Assembly: GCA_905221605.1 (NCBI GenBank)
Contig: CAJNDS010002301.1
Span: 1,560,192 to 1,624,191, forward strand
Length of the DNA stretch: 64,000 bases
Origin: Symbiodinium natans
Lineage: Eukaryota > Sar > Dinophyceae > Suessiales > Symbiodiniaceae
Direction: 5' to 3'
The notes beneath the pieces were generated by a model. That model was not told the DNA's origin. It was given only the letters and a program-made list of their open reading frames with translations, and searched no databases. The translations under genes and the position numbers were made by a program. Positions 46,901 to 53,547 of this stretch are shown piece by piece. Positions within the stretch are counted from its first letter, which is position 1. Each line of letters begins with the position of its first letter.

Positions 46901-47740
46901 GCAAGCATATCTTTCCGCAATGGTGAAAAAATCGCAAACACGAAACAAGCGAACATCTTTAGAGGGCTTGCGGGGCCTGTGGAGGGAAGGTGGGTCGAGC
47001 AGGGCGAGGCGGAAAAGGGCATCACCAAGCGTAATATAGGGGTCGGAATAATTACGAATAGTATTCCCGTATGGTCCCTTTAGAATGATACTACAATAAC
47101 CCCCTCAAAACCTAATTCTACTTATTCAGGCCCTTATATAGTAGCCCTAAACCCTAAACCCTAAGCCCTGTAGCGATGCCGCAGGAGTTCAAGGCCATCT
47201 ATGACTCGGTGGAGGCAGAGAAGGCCAACTGGGAGGGTGGAGTGGGTTGAAGCTATACCTTGGGATGTTCCCCCTTACAGGCTTAGGGTTTAGGGTTTAG
47301 GGTTTAGGGTTTAGGGTTTAGGGTTAAAAGTTCCCCGTCGTCCTAACAGTCCTTGAAAGGGGTTTTGTACCCCCTATTATCATCCCTATTAAGAACTGTT
47401 AGTGTAGGGAGGAACATCCCAAGCTATACCCTGAAGTTACGATCCCTCCCCCGAACCGTACCCGAGCCCAGATACCCCAGACACGACCATCAAGACCAAG
47501 GGGTCAGGGTTTAGGGTTTAGGGTTTAGGGTTTAGGGTTTAGGGTTCCCACCCAACCCACACAACCCACACAACCCACGCAACCCACGCGACCACCCAAA
47601 GCCCTAAACCCTAAATCCCTAGACCCTGCATCCTAAACCCTAAACCCTAAACCCTAAACCCTAAACCCTAAACCTAAGCCTGACTCTCCAAGCAACTCCG
47701 CCTCCTGGGAGGAGATGCTCCCGGAGCCCTGGCAGTCCAA
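1101..47740 (+). CDS. Inner-arm axonemal dynein heavy chain, C-terminal motor part (47 inferred exons, both ends incomplete)
   Basis: Dynein heavy chains are ATP-driven motors that bend the flagellar axoneme. Joined exons give about 768 codons in frame, in the family order: stalk CC1, microtubule-binding domain, CC2, AAA5, AAA6. Telling motifs are [84 protein letters not shown] and [14 protein letters not shown]. The best fit is the single-headed DNAH1/3/7/12-type group, which I infer from wording of these motifs. Exons (12-84 nt) are: 1101-1150, 1319-1370, 1779-1853, 1914-1925, 3265-3315, 4625-4666, 5642-5707, 7297-7362, 7769-7822, 8053-8079, 8317-8370, 8766-8834, 9415-9447, 9906-9944, 10233-10280, 10900-10958, then as given in the domain entries. 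AAA1-4 lie upstream of the window. The C-terminal domain after LPEPW was not found. Confidence 0.94.
3265..8834 (+). CDS. Dynein microtubule-binding domain exons
   Basis: Exons 3265-3315, 4625-4666, 5642-5707, 7297-7362, 7769-7822, 8053-8079, 8317-8370 and 8766-8834 encode the end of CC1 and the stalk-tip domain that contacts tubulin. Joined motifs are [70 protein letters not shown] and [17 protein letters not shown]. This order is exactly that of axonemal dyneins. All eight exons are multiples of three and join in phase 0. Inferred donors are GT, GT, GC, GA, GA, GC, GC and GA. The loop between AVCVM and KKNDPN is slightly shorter than usual, so a tiny exon may have been missed between 5.7 and 7.3 kb. 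Confidence 0.93.
3966..4596. mobile_element. 631-bp element with perfect 30-bp terminal inverted repeats
   Basis: The termini TTGGGTTCGGCCGGTCCACA plus CTAACAGTCA are exact reverse complements at both ends. Flanks are TATATATA-like. The terminal TTGGG/CCCAA and the inner ACTAACAGT are shared with the small elements at 33727 and 47260, so it may belong to the same superfamily. The interior is a minisatellite of AATAGCACCAGA-like units in three blocks, separated by copies of a TTTACCGGGTGCT...GTGGGTCTGCTG segment. No transposase is encoded. Confidence 0.88.
6868..6965. repeat. CCCTAAA array in a dynein intron
   Basis: About 14 nearly pure CCCTAAA units. The intron 5708-7296 also holds shorter arrays near 6520-6573 and 6666-6800, and otherwise no gene. 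Confidence 0.95.
9415..10958 (+). CDS. Dynein stalk coiled coil CC2 exons
   Basis: Exons 9415-9447, 9906-9944, 10233-10280 and 10900-10958 encode the descending stalk helix. They begin with [12 protein letters not shown], the CC2 signature that follows the microtubule-binding domain, and continue [20 protein letters not shown] and [15 protein letters not shown] into AAA5. Inferred donors are GC, GC, GA and GC. All acceptors are AG|G. Long telomere-type tracts directly flank these exons, for example right after 9947. Confidence 0.9.
11193..17705 (+). CDS. Dynein AAA5 module exons
   Basis: Exons 11193-11226, 12231-12280, 12692-12745, 13454-13526, 13883-13929, 14528-14569, 15214-15274, 15763-15813, 16571-16641 and 17636-17705 encode the fifth AAA module of the motor ring. 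Motifs in order are [104 protein letters not shown] and [14 protein letters not shown]. Phases add up across every junction. The end of the last exon is uncertain (17693-17705). A hydrophobic open frame at 14074-14292 between two of these exons is not needed and was left out. Confidence 0.94.
15842..16036. repeat. TTTAGGG/TCTAGGG array
   Basis: A run of TCTAGGG variants followed by pure TTTAGGG units in the dynein intron after 15813. Blocks of one variant suggest local duplication of units. Confidence 0.93.
16390..16493. mobile_element. TTGG..CCAA element, older copy
   Basis: The left arm is TTGGCATGTTCCCCCTTATA and the right arm CAGTATAAGGGGGGACATCC, then CAA. Flanks CCTAGAAC and CCTATACC agree at six of eight bases, as expected for a decayed 8-bp target duplication. 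It lies in the dynein intron before the exon at 16571. A half copy with only the left arm is at 62648-62716, where telomere repeats follow. Confidence 0.7.
17368..17608. repeat. CCCTAAA array with a GATGGCGGAAAGATGG duplication
   Basis: Pure CCCTAAA units to 17606, preceded by three copies of a 45-50 bp segment (GGAAAGATGG...GGAACCCTAAACCCTAAACC). The array ends about 28 bases before the dynein exon at 17636. Confidence 0.9.
18487..19465. repeat. About 980-bp palindrome built of 102-bp tandem units
   Basis: Five units of about 102 bp run in one direction (CCTCGAG at about 18496, 18596, 18698, 18797, 18898) and then the same units run inverted to 19465, turning near 19005. Each unit contains its own inverted pair CCTCGAGTTTCC / GGAAACTCGAGG around an AT-rich loop with TTTCGGATTTT. 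Long open frames on both strands result from the repeat and are not genes. It lies in a 3.3-kb dynein intron. Confidence 0.93.
19600..20150. repeat. Degenerate AATAGGAATCCTAT array
   Basis: Roughly twenty imperfect copies of a 20-30 bp unit centred on TAATAGGAATCCTATTAAA, partly palindromic and AT-rich. The array directly follows the palindrome and precedes another inverted repeat in the same intron. Confidence 0.75.
20163..20600. repeat. Inverted-repeat cluster with TTATTGAAATTCAATA units
   Basis: The first part (20163-20251) is a small element with perfect 15-bp ends GGATTCTTAGTTCCT / AGGAACTAAGAATCC. It is followed by four or five tandem copies of a 65-70 bp unit holding CCCTTATTGAAATTCAATAT / TTTCAATAAGGG, each able to fold back on itself. 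Confidence 0.8.
21048..26715 (+). CDS. Dynein AAA5-AAA6 connecting exons
   Basis: Exons 21048-21088, 21942-21989, 22647-22683, 23778-23819, 23990-24073, 24915-24953, 25295-25354, 26039-26095 and 26675-26715. They read [98 protein letters not shown] and [15 protein letters not shown]. All are conserved dynein blocks in the expected order. The exon 24-kb donor is GTTTAGG, so a telomere-type unit itself appears to supply the splice donor. The last exon ends with a GC donor, and the reading frame resumes 11.6 kb downstream at 38334. Confidence 0.94.
21136..21480. repeat. Opposed telomere-type arrays
   Basis: CCCTAAA units with CCCTAATA variants to about 21300, an 80-base non-repetitive spacer, then pure TTTAGGG units to 21480. 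The two orientations face each other within one dynein intron (21089-21941). Confidence 0.92.
26716..27153. promoter_or_regulatory. Upstream region of the nested RavA-like gene (no defined promoter seen)
   Basis: This stretch starts the 11.6-kb dynein intron. It holds a TTTAGGG array (about 26740-26796), an inverted element with AGTAGGATCC (26930-27010) and about 140 bp of ordinary sequence before ATG 27154. TTTAG at 27146-27151 could serve as a spliced-leader acceptor, as dinoflagellate mRNAs are trans-spliced. No TATA-like box or spliced-leader relic could be supported. Confidence 0.35.
27154..27771 (+). CDS. RavA-like gene, first coding exon with presequence
   Basis: This 206-codon exon is the longest in the window. 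The N-terminus to about residue 72 is rich in Arg, Ala and Ser and poor in acidic residues, with a short hydrophobic run (ASLVLALAP, near 45-53), as in mitochondrial or plastid presequences. The rest is soluble and ends in an acidic coiled-coil-like helix ([19 protein letters not shown]). A downstream ATG at 27211 is an alternative start. The frame stays open to a TGA at 27793, but that stop lies in the inverted repeat of an intron element. Splicing at GA (27772) to 28032 gives [15 protein letters not shown] recognise no domain in residues 73-206. Confidence 0.82.
27154..36776 (+). CDS. RavA/MoxR-type AAA+ ATPase, nested in a dynein intron (17 exons, complete)
   Basis: MoxR-family AAA+ ATPases remodel partner proteins using ATP. 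RavA is the bacterial form. Exons: 27154-27771, 28032-28130, 28359-28408, 29230-29338, 30040-30083, 30305-30371, 30942-31041, 31300-31409, 33641-33721, 33869-33966, 34466-34531, 34915-34968, 35675-35698, 35825-35962, 36132-36233, 36358-36480, 36587-36776. They sum to 2073 nt, 690 codons plus a TGA stop, in frame. Walker A is GPPGTAKS (residues about 262-269), followed by [21 protein letters not shown], the RavA signature. Walker B is VAFLDE (324-329), sensor 1 is VVAASNE, and the arginine-rich SDRR (476-479) matches the RavA lid. The junction 31409/33641 and the exon at 35675 are the least certain. The frame at the native ATG fits a nuclear gene for an organelle protein. Confidence 0.9.
27779..28031. 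mobile_element. CTTGGGGAC-family element in RavA intron 1
   Basis: Termini CTCGGGGACGAAAATGAACC and GGGTTCAGTTCGTCCCCAAG are inverted repeats. GATGATC and GATGATG flank it as a near-perfect direct repeat. The right AG is the splice acceptor of exon 2. A second element with arms TAGTAGGGAATGAGGGAATG lies inside (about 27847-27945), so this is a nested insertion. The left terminus contains the TGA that closes the unspliced exon 1 frame. Confidence 0.8.
28032..31409 (+). CDS. RavA-like gene, AAA+ core exons
   Basis: Seven exons encode the nucleotide-binding core. The leading helices read [17 protein letters not shown] and [17 protein letters not shown]. Then come [92 protein letters not shown] and [19 protein letters not shown]. 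The segment KANSAIL..LL.LNER.FDNG is the conserved MoxR/RavA helix after Walker B. Inferred donors are GA, GA, GC, GA, GC, GT and GA. The 3' part of the exon at 31300 could continue to about 31426 (LEHVWF) if the next junction differs. Confidence 0.92.
29125..29229. mobile_element. CTTGGGGAC-family element at the 3' end of RavA intron 3
   Basis: It runs from CTTGGGGACCAAATGAACCC to GGGTTCAGTTCGTCCCCCAG. GAAC flanks it at 29121-29124 and 29230-29233. The sequence just before, CTGCTAG, could be the older acceptor, now displaced by the element's own terminal AG in front of the exon with Walker A. A degenerate inverted copy is near 43237-43313. Confidence 0.78.
29458..29752. repeat. Minisatellite of about 22-bp GCGGCCAAAAACTGAAAA units
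   Basis: About 13 imperfect copies of a 20-23 bp unit containing GGCCAAAAACTGAAAA, in RavA intron 4. It keeps long frames open on the minus strand, which is why protein-like stretches of FSVFGRF type appear there. Confidence 0.9.
30173..30267. mobile_element. TACCCAAAGGCTCCTATGTAG inverted-repeat element
   Basis: The arms TACCCAAAGGCTCCTATGTA and TACATGCGAGCCTTTGGGTA are inverted, in RavA intron 5. Parts of the family occur at 28493 and 28990-29030 in intron 3. Confidence 0.78.
31410..33640. other. RavA intron 8 (2.2 kb), no gene seen
   Basis: It contains a poly-G run and GGGGTC-type inverted element (about 31430-31570), a short TTTAGGG tract (31909-31940), the 924-bp element at 32078-33001, and ordinary sequence around 33110-33540 with inverted halves CTTCTCTGGAGTTGTAG / TTTCTCCAGAGTTGTAG as a direct repeat. 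No exon with family support was found. Confidence 0.6.
32078..33001. mobile_element. 924-bp element with 25-bp terminal inverted repeats
   Basis: The left end ACAGGGTGGGGCCCCTTAGT and the right end reverse-complement each other with one mismatch over 25 bp. Subterminal regions on both sides are full of (A)CTTATAA-type short palindromes. The middle (about 32400-32660) is a degenerate GTGTCC/GTGTCCGC array that leaves several frames open by chance. No transposase motif is seen, so it is a non-autonomous element in RavA intron 8. Confidence 0.85.
33541..33642. repeat. TTTAGGG array abutting a RavA exon
   Basis: About 12 pure TTTAGGG units end directly at the exon 33641-33721. The last TTTAG appears to be the 3' splice site, so the repeat itself supplies the acceptor. 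Confidence 0.85.
33641..36776 (+). CDS. RavA-like gene, lid and C-terminal exons
   Basis: Exons from 33641 read [53 protein letters not shown] and [14 protein letters not shown], which align with the RavA lid (..LPDHVFELI..LRQQL....YVSDRRWKKA..LL.ASA). Next come [20 protein letters not shown] and a long C-terminus of unknown type ([33 protein letters not shown]). TAG at 36482-36484 falls across an exon-intron border, because GTAGCC at 36481 works as a GT donor. Splicing to 36587 adds 62 more codons ending [17 protein letters not shown] and a TGA. If that splice is not used, the protein ends at the TAG, which is a second possibility. Confidence 0.8.
33727..33865. mobile_element. Introner-like element (TTGG..CCAA family) that forms RavA intron 9
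   Basis: Terminal inverted repeats start TTGGAATGTTCCCCCTTATA and run to ACTAACAGT; the right arm is the reverse complement, ending GGGGGGAACATCCCAA. The element is flanked by a perfect 8-bp direct repeat GAGGAGCA (33719-33726 and 33866-33873). The middle holds TTTAGGG units. Exact removal joins ACT GAG / GAG CAC in frame (ILTEEHIM). The intron 33722-33868 is thus the element plus one target copy, with a GA donor and AG acceptor both lying in the duplicated target. Confidence 0.88.
35258..35585. repeat. CT and ATAC/TATACA microsatellites
   Basis: A CT run (35258-35320) is followed by long ATACAT/TATA arrays (35418-35585) in RavA intron 12. A comparable CT run is at 22877-22944. Confidence 0.92.
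35967..36131. mobile_element. CTTGGGGAC-family element that forms RavA intron 14
   Basis: The left terminus is CTTGGGAACCGCCCTGAACC and the right ends GGGTTCATGTCGTCCCCGAG. GTTC flanks both sides (35963-35966 and 36132-36135). Splicing with a GT donor taken from the left GTTC and the AG of the right terminus gives M-I-K-F-K-V-G-P in frame. The inner block TATACCCTATACTAC is shared with the copies at 27.8 and 29.1 kb. TTTAGGG units interrupt the left half. Confidence 0.85.
37899..38076. repeat. CCCTAAA/CCCTGAA array
   Basis: About 25 units with blocks of CCCTGAA and CCCTCAA variants between pure CCCTAAA blocks, near the 3' end of the 11.6-kb dynein intron. The rest of 36777-38333 holds a GAGTACACTTT-type element (37193-37295), a poly-G run (37528-37548) and no recognised gene. 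Confidence 0.92.
38334..47740 (+). CDS. Dynein AAA6 module exons
   Basis: Exons 38334-38385, 39081-39127, 39707-39764, 40352-40372, 41550-41583, 42747-42812, 43934-43963, 44740-44782, 45244-45259, 45708-45770, 47185-47232 and 47712-47740. They read [122 protein letters not shown] and MLPEPWQSK. Two exons are only 16 and 21 nt, yet needed to keep the frame. A short exon may be missing between LPAF and EFKAIYDS. After SK the family continues with an FQKLL..RCLRPDK-like block and about 300 residues. None of that is visible up to 53.5 kb. Confidence 0.92.
38762..38947. mobile_element. Inverted-repeat element enclosing 30-bp tandem units
   Basis: The ends CTACCAGGATGGGC and GCCCATCCTGGTAAG are inverted repeats. 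Between them are four copies of a unit like GGGCCTTTTAAGGGATTATA. It lies in the dynein intron after 38385. Confidence 0.78.
40618..40835. repeat. GAAT tetramer and ATGAA pentamer microsatellites
   Basis: About 25 GAAT units turn into ATGAA pentamers and back to GAAT. An ATAC array follows at about 40905-40948. All lie in the dynein intron 40373-41549, which otherwise holds AT-rich sequence, a poly-G run (41401-41420) and a GGATCC-type inverted element. Confidence 0.92.
42342..42437. mobile_element. GGTTCTTAGTAGGGAATGAG inverted-repeat element
   Basis: The arms GGTTCTTAGTAGGGAATGAG and CTCATTCCCTACTAAGAACC are almost exact reverse complements. Relatives sit at about 27847-27945, 28267-28358 (its right end next to the RavA exon at 28359) and 34699-34795. 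This is a repeated family with four copies in this window. Confidence 0.82.
42861..42978. mobile_element. AAACTCCAGAAAGTTGGAC element
   Basis: The left end TAAACTCCAGAAAGTTGGAC and right end GTTCCAACTTGCTGGAGTTCA form an inverted repeat of about 20 bp with few mismatches. It lies in the dynein intron after the exon ending at 42812. Only one copy was noticed. Confidence 0.7.
43123..43221. mobile_element. CTTAGTAGCTGAGT inverted-repeat element
   Basis: The ends CTTAGTAGCTGAGT and ACTCAGCAACTAAG are inverted. Inner arms ACACTTT..TTTTTGGG and AAAGTGTACACC also pair. A second copy at 37193-37295 shares the whole layout, which supports a mobile family. Confidence 0.8.
44571..44670. repeat. TTTAGGG array in a dynein intron
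   Basis: About 14 units, one of them GTGTAGGG. The upstream part of the same intron has AT microsatellites (44270-44400) and a poly-C run (44214-44227). Confidence 0.93.
47260..47422. mobile_element. Second intact copy of the TTGG..CCAA element
   Basis: It begins TTGGGATGTTCCCCC and ends GGAACATCCCAA, with the shared inner motif CTAACAGT. A perfect 8-bp target duplication GCTATACC flanks it (47252-47259 and 47423-47430). The left arm is split by a run of TTTAGGG units. Unlike the copy at 33727 it sits inside a larger dynein intron rather than forming the whole intron. Confidence 0.87.
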
Positions 47741-49829
47741 GCCCGGCGCTTGTCACTTTCGGGGTTCAGGGCTTGGGGTTTGGCATTTGGGGGTTTAGGG
47801 TTTCGGGGTTCAGGGCTTGGGGTTTGGGGTTTGGGGTTTAGGGTCTAGGGTCTAGGGTTTAGGGTTGGGGGTTTAGGGCTTAGGGCTTGGGGTTTAGGGT
47901 TTGGGGTCCGGCATTTGGAGTTTAGGGTTTGGGGCTTAGGGTTTGGGATTTAGGGTTTGGGGTTTAGGGTTTAGGGTGTACGGTTTGAGGTGTAGGGGGT
48001 GGGGGTATAGCTTAAGGGTTTAGGTTGTGACTTGAGGGTTTAGGGTTTAGGGTTTGCGGTTTGAGGTTTAAGGTTTGGGGTTTGGGGCTTAGGGTTTTTA
48101 GGGTTTGGGTTTAAGGTTTAGGAATTGGGGTTTGGGGTTTGGGGTTTGGGGTTTAGGGTCGAGTCCTTAGGGTCTAGAGTTGAGGGTGTAGAGGGTCTAG
48201 AATTGGTGTCTTAGGGTGCTTGGCATGTTTTCAAGCTTTAGGGTGCTCAGGGGTTTGGAGTTTGGGCTGCTTGGCTGGTGCGGGTTTTAGGGGTTCAGGT
48301 TGTTGTTGATTCTGGTGATCGGGATTTAGAGTTAGGTTCAATTCATCTGTGCTCCATGTGATGATGTGTTGCGTACTCATGCGGTGAATGGGCAGGGTTC
48401 AGGGGGCGACTACGCGAAATACACAACGAGAAACACTAATTTCCATCCACGCCGGACAAATCACAACTGTGCTATTCATGTGCACTGGCCAATATATGAG
48501 AACTGGCAAACCGCTATTGCGATCCCATTATGCAGCTGGCAGAATGGTCTTATAAGCCCCAAACCCGCCATGGTATTGCCTCAGGAGTTCGGCTTCGAAT
48601 GCGGAGCATGCTAGTTGTCATTTCTCCTTTCTCTGCACGCCAGTGTGTGGCTGACGTAGGCTACAGAATTTATAAATTGGGTTTAGGGTTTAGGGTGCCT
48701 TGTCTCTACAACCTCATTCCCTGAAGCCGGTTCAGAACTCTTAAGCCCCCGCCCCCGAAAGCCTTCAAAATGCCTCAAGAAGTCCACCCAAGGGCTTTCT
48801 TTCATAGAATATGGACTGAGGCACCCCCAAAAAACCAGCATGGGAATTTGGGGTTTAGGGATTTTAGGGGGTTTAGGGGGTTTAGGGGGTTTAGGGGGTT
48901 TAGGGTTTAGGGCAGAAGAGTAGTGTTAACCCAGAACAAGACCCAGGCTCACACCACTTCAGCGTCTCTGCTCTGCTGCCACGTTGCCTCAGGGTGTTTA
49001 TAGTTTACAGGGGTTCTGATCGCTGTTGCTCTGCGTGGGCTTTGTGTTTTGGGTTTTAGAGGTTTAGGCCCTAAACCCTACACCCTAAACCCTACACCAA
49101 GTGTTAGGATTAGAGGAGAAGCTTAGGGCTTCTCGGCTTGAGAGACCTCTGGAGGCGTTCGGGAGCAGAGTTGAGGCACGTAGGCGTTTCGGGTATCAAT
49201 TGGGCATCGAGTGGGTGAGGGCGCGGAGTCACCATGGCTTTGGGGTGCTAGGGTTTTTCGGGTTGTTTTAGCATGTTATGTGCCTTGTACGGCTCATAGG
49301 GTTCACAGGGTTTACTTGAAGATGGGACCCAGAGTAGGCCCCTTGTTCCCTTGTTTTTTTGCGGTTTATAGGTTCCCTTTTGAAGATCCCTTTAAACCAA
49401 AAAGGGCACCCTTTCTGATGGGTTTGCTGTACACCCCGGCACCCAAGCCGTGCGTTTGCACCTGCTTCTTGTATCTCATGGCTGATGGTGCGCACAGAAG
49501 AATTTGAAGAGTCAGCCGCCTAAAAGCGGCAACCCTAGAAACTACAAACCCCTTAAACTCAGGGCCCCGGATAAACCTCTGAAAACTTCTAAGCTCTGCT
49601 CTACAAACCTGGACCCACCGAAACAGCTGCCTGTCCGCGTAATATGGGGGTCGGAAGCACTACAATAAATAACCCCCAAAAAAAACCCTGTTCGACTTAT
49701 TCAGGCCCATATATAGTAGCCCTAAACCCTAAACCCTAAACCTTAAACCCTCAACCCTAAACCCTAAACCCCAAACCCTAAACCCTAAACAATTTCATTC
49801 AGGCCCCCTATATTAGCTGGCGCCATGAA

Positions 49830-51980
49830 AGCCCTGGGGCCGCCTCGGGTGTCAGCTTCCCGACCACCCGCAGCCGCAACCAGGCCACGTCGACGGGCTT
49901 GGAGGGTTTAGGGTTTGGGGTTTAGGGTTTAGGGTTCAGGGTTCAGGGTTCAGGGTTTAAGGTCTAGGGTTTAGGGTTGAAGGTTTAGGGTTTTTGGATT
50001 CTTTCCCGAATGAGTCCAGCGTTTGTGTGTGTGTATATACATATACATTGCCAACAAATACATCAATGTCCATGCTGTTTTGGGAGGTGGTTGATGTTCT
50101 TGAGGTTTTATAGACATTGTTAAGGCATGAAGGGTGTCGGATTTAGGGCTTGTGGGGGGGGGGGGGGGGGGGGTTTACGATATAAGGTTTATAGGAAGCT
50201 TGCTAGGGTTTACAGTTGAATCATGGGCTTTACGTTTTGAGGGCTCATCCAAACTTGCCAGGTTTTCTCATTTGTGGTACGTTCATTGGGGTTCATGTGC
50301 ATGTTCGAGCTGGCTTGCCTGGTTGCCCTAAATCCCCAAGCAAAAGCACTAAACCCTAAACGCATGCTAAAATCTAGCAGACTGGCGGCATTGATTCATT
50401 TTGACATGTAGACCCCCCGCGATTTCCAGAAGCCTTTCAGATGTGCCTACAGACATAGACCGTGTACCGTGTATCTTGGGGCTTCAGAAACCCTAAACCC
50501 TAAACCCTAAACTTTCCCACATGCTATCAGGCTTTCCCGGCCGACGTTGCAGCCGTCCCTCTTGGCTCTCGGATCTGGCAAAGCGACGCTGCGCCTACTA
50601 GGCACCAGGGCTCCAAAGAGGTTGAGGGCGAATAGAATGTAATGTACTGCAACGCAATGCAATGCAGTGCAATGTAATGTCTTGTAGTGTAATGAAATGT
50701 AATGTCATGTAATCATAATCAGTATATAGCAATACATATTTATCTATTTTCTTCTTTTTTGCATTTATGCATATGTGTGTGTGTGTTTCTGAATTCATTT
50801 ATTTATTCACTCATTCATTCATTCAGTCATTCATTCATTCATTGATTGATTCACTTATTTATTGTATTTATTTGTTTCTTGATTTATTTAATGATTTATA
50901 TTGCATACTACATACATATGCGTATGTGTATATATGTATGTATGCATGTATATATATATATATATATACATACATACATACATATGTACATGCATATACA
51001 CATATGTGCACACAGACTTAGTGTGTAGAGGGTTGGGGACACAAAAAATGTATATATATATATATATATACATATATTCATGCATAAATACATAAATATA
51101 AATATATATATATATACACACTTTTTTGGACTTAGCATTAGTGTGTATGGGGCGTATGAGTTTTGGGTTGGTGAGCTATAGAGTAGTTGCTTATAAGGTT
51201 TATAGGACTTGGATGGCTGTAGTGACTATAGGGTGTATAGGCTGCCAAGAGAGGTTTGGGGCTTATAGTCTTTCAGAGGCTTTGTTGTGCATAGGTGTTA
51301 TTTCTAGGGTTTGGGAATTGCATGGGGTTGAGGATTTAGGGCGTGTAGGGTGCATAGGGATTGCAGTGCAGTGCCTGCAAGGCTGATAGGCAATTGTCGT
51401 GTTTGCAAGGTTTATATGGTTTGGGGTTTAGGGTATATTAGCTTTGCAGTGTTTAGGGCCGAGGATTTGCAGAGTTTAGGAACTAGGGCTTACTAGGGCT
51501 TATCGTGCTTAGTTATAGGGTTCAGGGATTACGGTTTTCTGTGTTCATATAGGGGTTGTTCGGGTTGCAGTTCAGTTTGGGGTTTGGTGTTTGGTGCTTC
51601 TAGGATTTGTAAGGTTTTAGAAGTTGTGGGGGTTTATAAGGCTTGTGGCTTACGGCTTTGGGTTTATGGGTTCACGGGTGCCTGCACTCCCCCAGCATCC
51701 CGAAATCAGGACCCATGGGGTACCTGACTGCGGGTTTTTACGGGTGGGAGTTCGGGAGCTGGAGCTTGATTAGGGTTCATGGTTTAGAGCTTATAGGGGT
51801 TAGAGTTTAGGGTTTGGGGTTTGGGGTTTAGGGTTGAGGCATCCTCTTACGTTGCTGACGTACTGTTCTTGAAGTCCCACGCAGACCTCCGTTCGAACTC
51901 TGGGACCCCTTGCCGTTCTGGCAGTTCCCTGTGCTCTTGGCTGGCGGCGTTGCGTTCGCCGGCATGCGCACATTCAGGCC
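49830..51980 (+). other. Unassigned exon-like islands
   Basis: Three GC-rich, repeat-free islands stand out among repeats: about 49836-49905 (one frame reads SGVSFPTTRSRNQATSTGLE), about 50531-50600 (FPADVAAVPLGSRIWQSDAA) and about 51885-51980 (PPFELWDPLPFWQFPVLLAG). The second and third follow AG and stay open in more than one frame, so the frame is not fixed. None matches the missing dynein C-terminus or the PhyH family. They may belong to another small gene between dynein and PhyH, or be chance. Confidence 0.25.
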
Positions 51981-53014
51981 GGCCCTTCAGGGTTGAGGGT
52001 CGGGTTTAGGGTTTAGGGTTTAGGGTGTCGGGTTTAGGGTTTTGGGGTTTTTGGGTTTAGGGTTTGGGGTTTGGGGTTTAGGGTTTTGGAGTTAAGAACT
52101 TTGGCTTTGAGGCTTAGGTTTCCCCCAATTCACTTCATATGTGGGGTTTGGGATCGCCGACAACAGAAGGCTCGGCGAATTTTAGTATATTCCTTAGTTA
52201 AGATCTGGGAACTTCAGGCTATAGGTTGTAACAGGATTTGGAGCGGCTGCTCCATCAGCACGTAACCTCACCACAAGCTTCTGGTAATGACTGCACTCAG
52301 CAGGCATGTAGCGGAGGTTTCTTTTCAATGTCCAGTGCCCCTTGACTTTTGGGGGCAGCTTCGAGGTTCGTTTGCGCTAGAAAGTGCAGGTACAGCCGCG
52401 CTTGCGGATAGGGGGTTGTTTGCCTGCATTCTTGGAGACCACCTGCGCACCAAGCCGTAGAAACTTGGAGTTCTGCACTCGACAATCAAAGCAACACCAG
52501 CTCTAACTTCTTTGGGGATTTCTTTGGGGCACACTTGGGAACACAAACAAACGTTCCTAACCCTGAAAGAACCTCTGAGGTGTAGGGTGTATGCCGGCAG
52601 AAAAGTGACCTGCACGGGCTCGCTGTGCTTGGGGGCTATCTCTGAAGAAGCAGGACGCTAAAGTGATTCCACACATCCTGCGACTTGCATCGAACTACCC
52701 ACAACGCTCTGCCAGATGCCCTATCTGAAGACGCCGCCTATGCTAAACGACCCATCAACCCGAATGGCGCAACATGCCCGACCCACGGACTACCGTACCG
52801 TCTCCCCAAGCTTTCTCTCCGAAACCCCCAATCCTCGAACTCAATATTCCTGTAGACCTTCAAACCCATAAGCCCAGCATAGGGTTTAGTGCTTAGGGTT
52901 TAGGGATGTGTCCCCATCCCCCACCCTCCCAAACCCCCCGGGCCTCCAACGCTGCAATGTGCCTTGGACCGCTGGATTTCGGATCTACTCGGAGCCTAAC
53001 TCATTCGCTCAGGG

Positions 53015-53200
53015 TTTTGGGGGGTGATTATGGTATAGACTTATCATAACGGCCATAAGGGAACGCTATTAACTATTAGTACTTATACCCGGGGTGATGA
53101 AAGTATAGACTTGTCACAGAGGCCATAAGGGAGTGAATGCTATTAGTACTTATACCCCAGAGGCCATAAGGGAATAATACTATTAGTACTTATACAATGC
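53015..53200. repeat. Three tandem copies of a 55-75 bp unit
   Basis: Units contain GGCCATAAGGGA...CTATTAGTACTTATAC, preceded in the first two by GGGGTGAT..GTATAGACTT. They lie just upstream of the PhyH-like gene in the region 47741-53547, which otherwise holds telomere-type tracts, AT microsatellites and the unassigned islands noted separately. Confidence 0.85.
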
Positions 53201-53547
53201 AGGTGGCGCGTCCCTAATGTTCTGGCACTCTTATCATCGGCCATCGGCCATTTCCGTGTTATTTTGAACGCCACTGCTGCTGCAATGATGTAATCGTGCC
53301 AGAATACGCATGTCGATGGTCAGATGAACAGTAGCCACGCCGTCACTGTCAGGTAGGCAGCCACATATCAATTGTAGAGTCGAGCAGCTAGGGTTCAGGG
53401 TTAAGGGTTTAGGGTTTAGAATTTGTTGTTTGCTGACCCTGGCCCTGACAGTTCCTTGGAAATTATTGCTGGCTGCTATGCCGTGTATTGGCTCACTGTT
53501 GGCTTCTTCTTGTTGAAGGGGTACGAGGGTGCGCATTAGCCCGGAGC

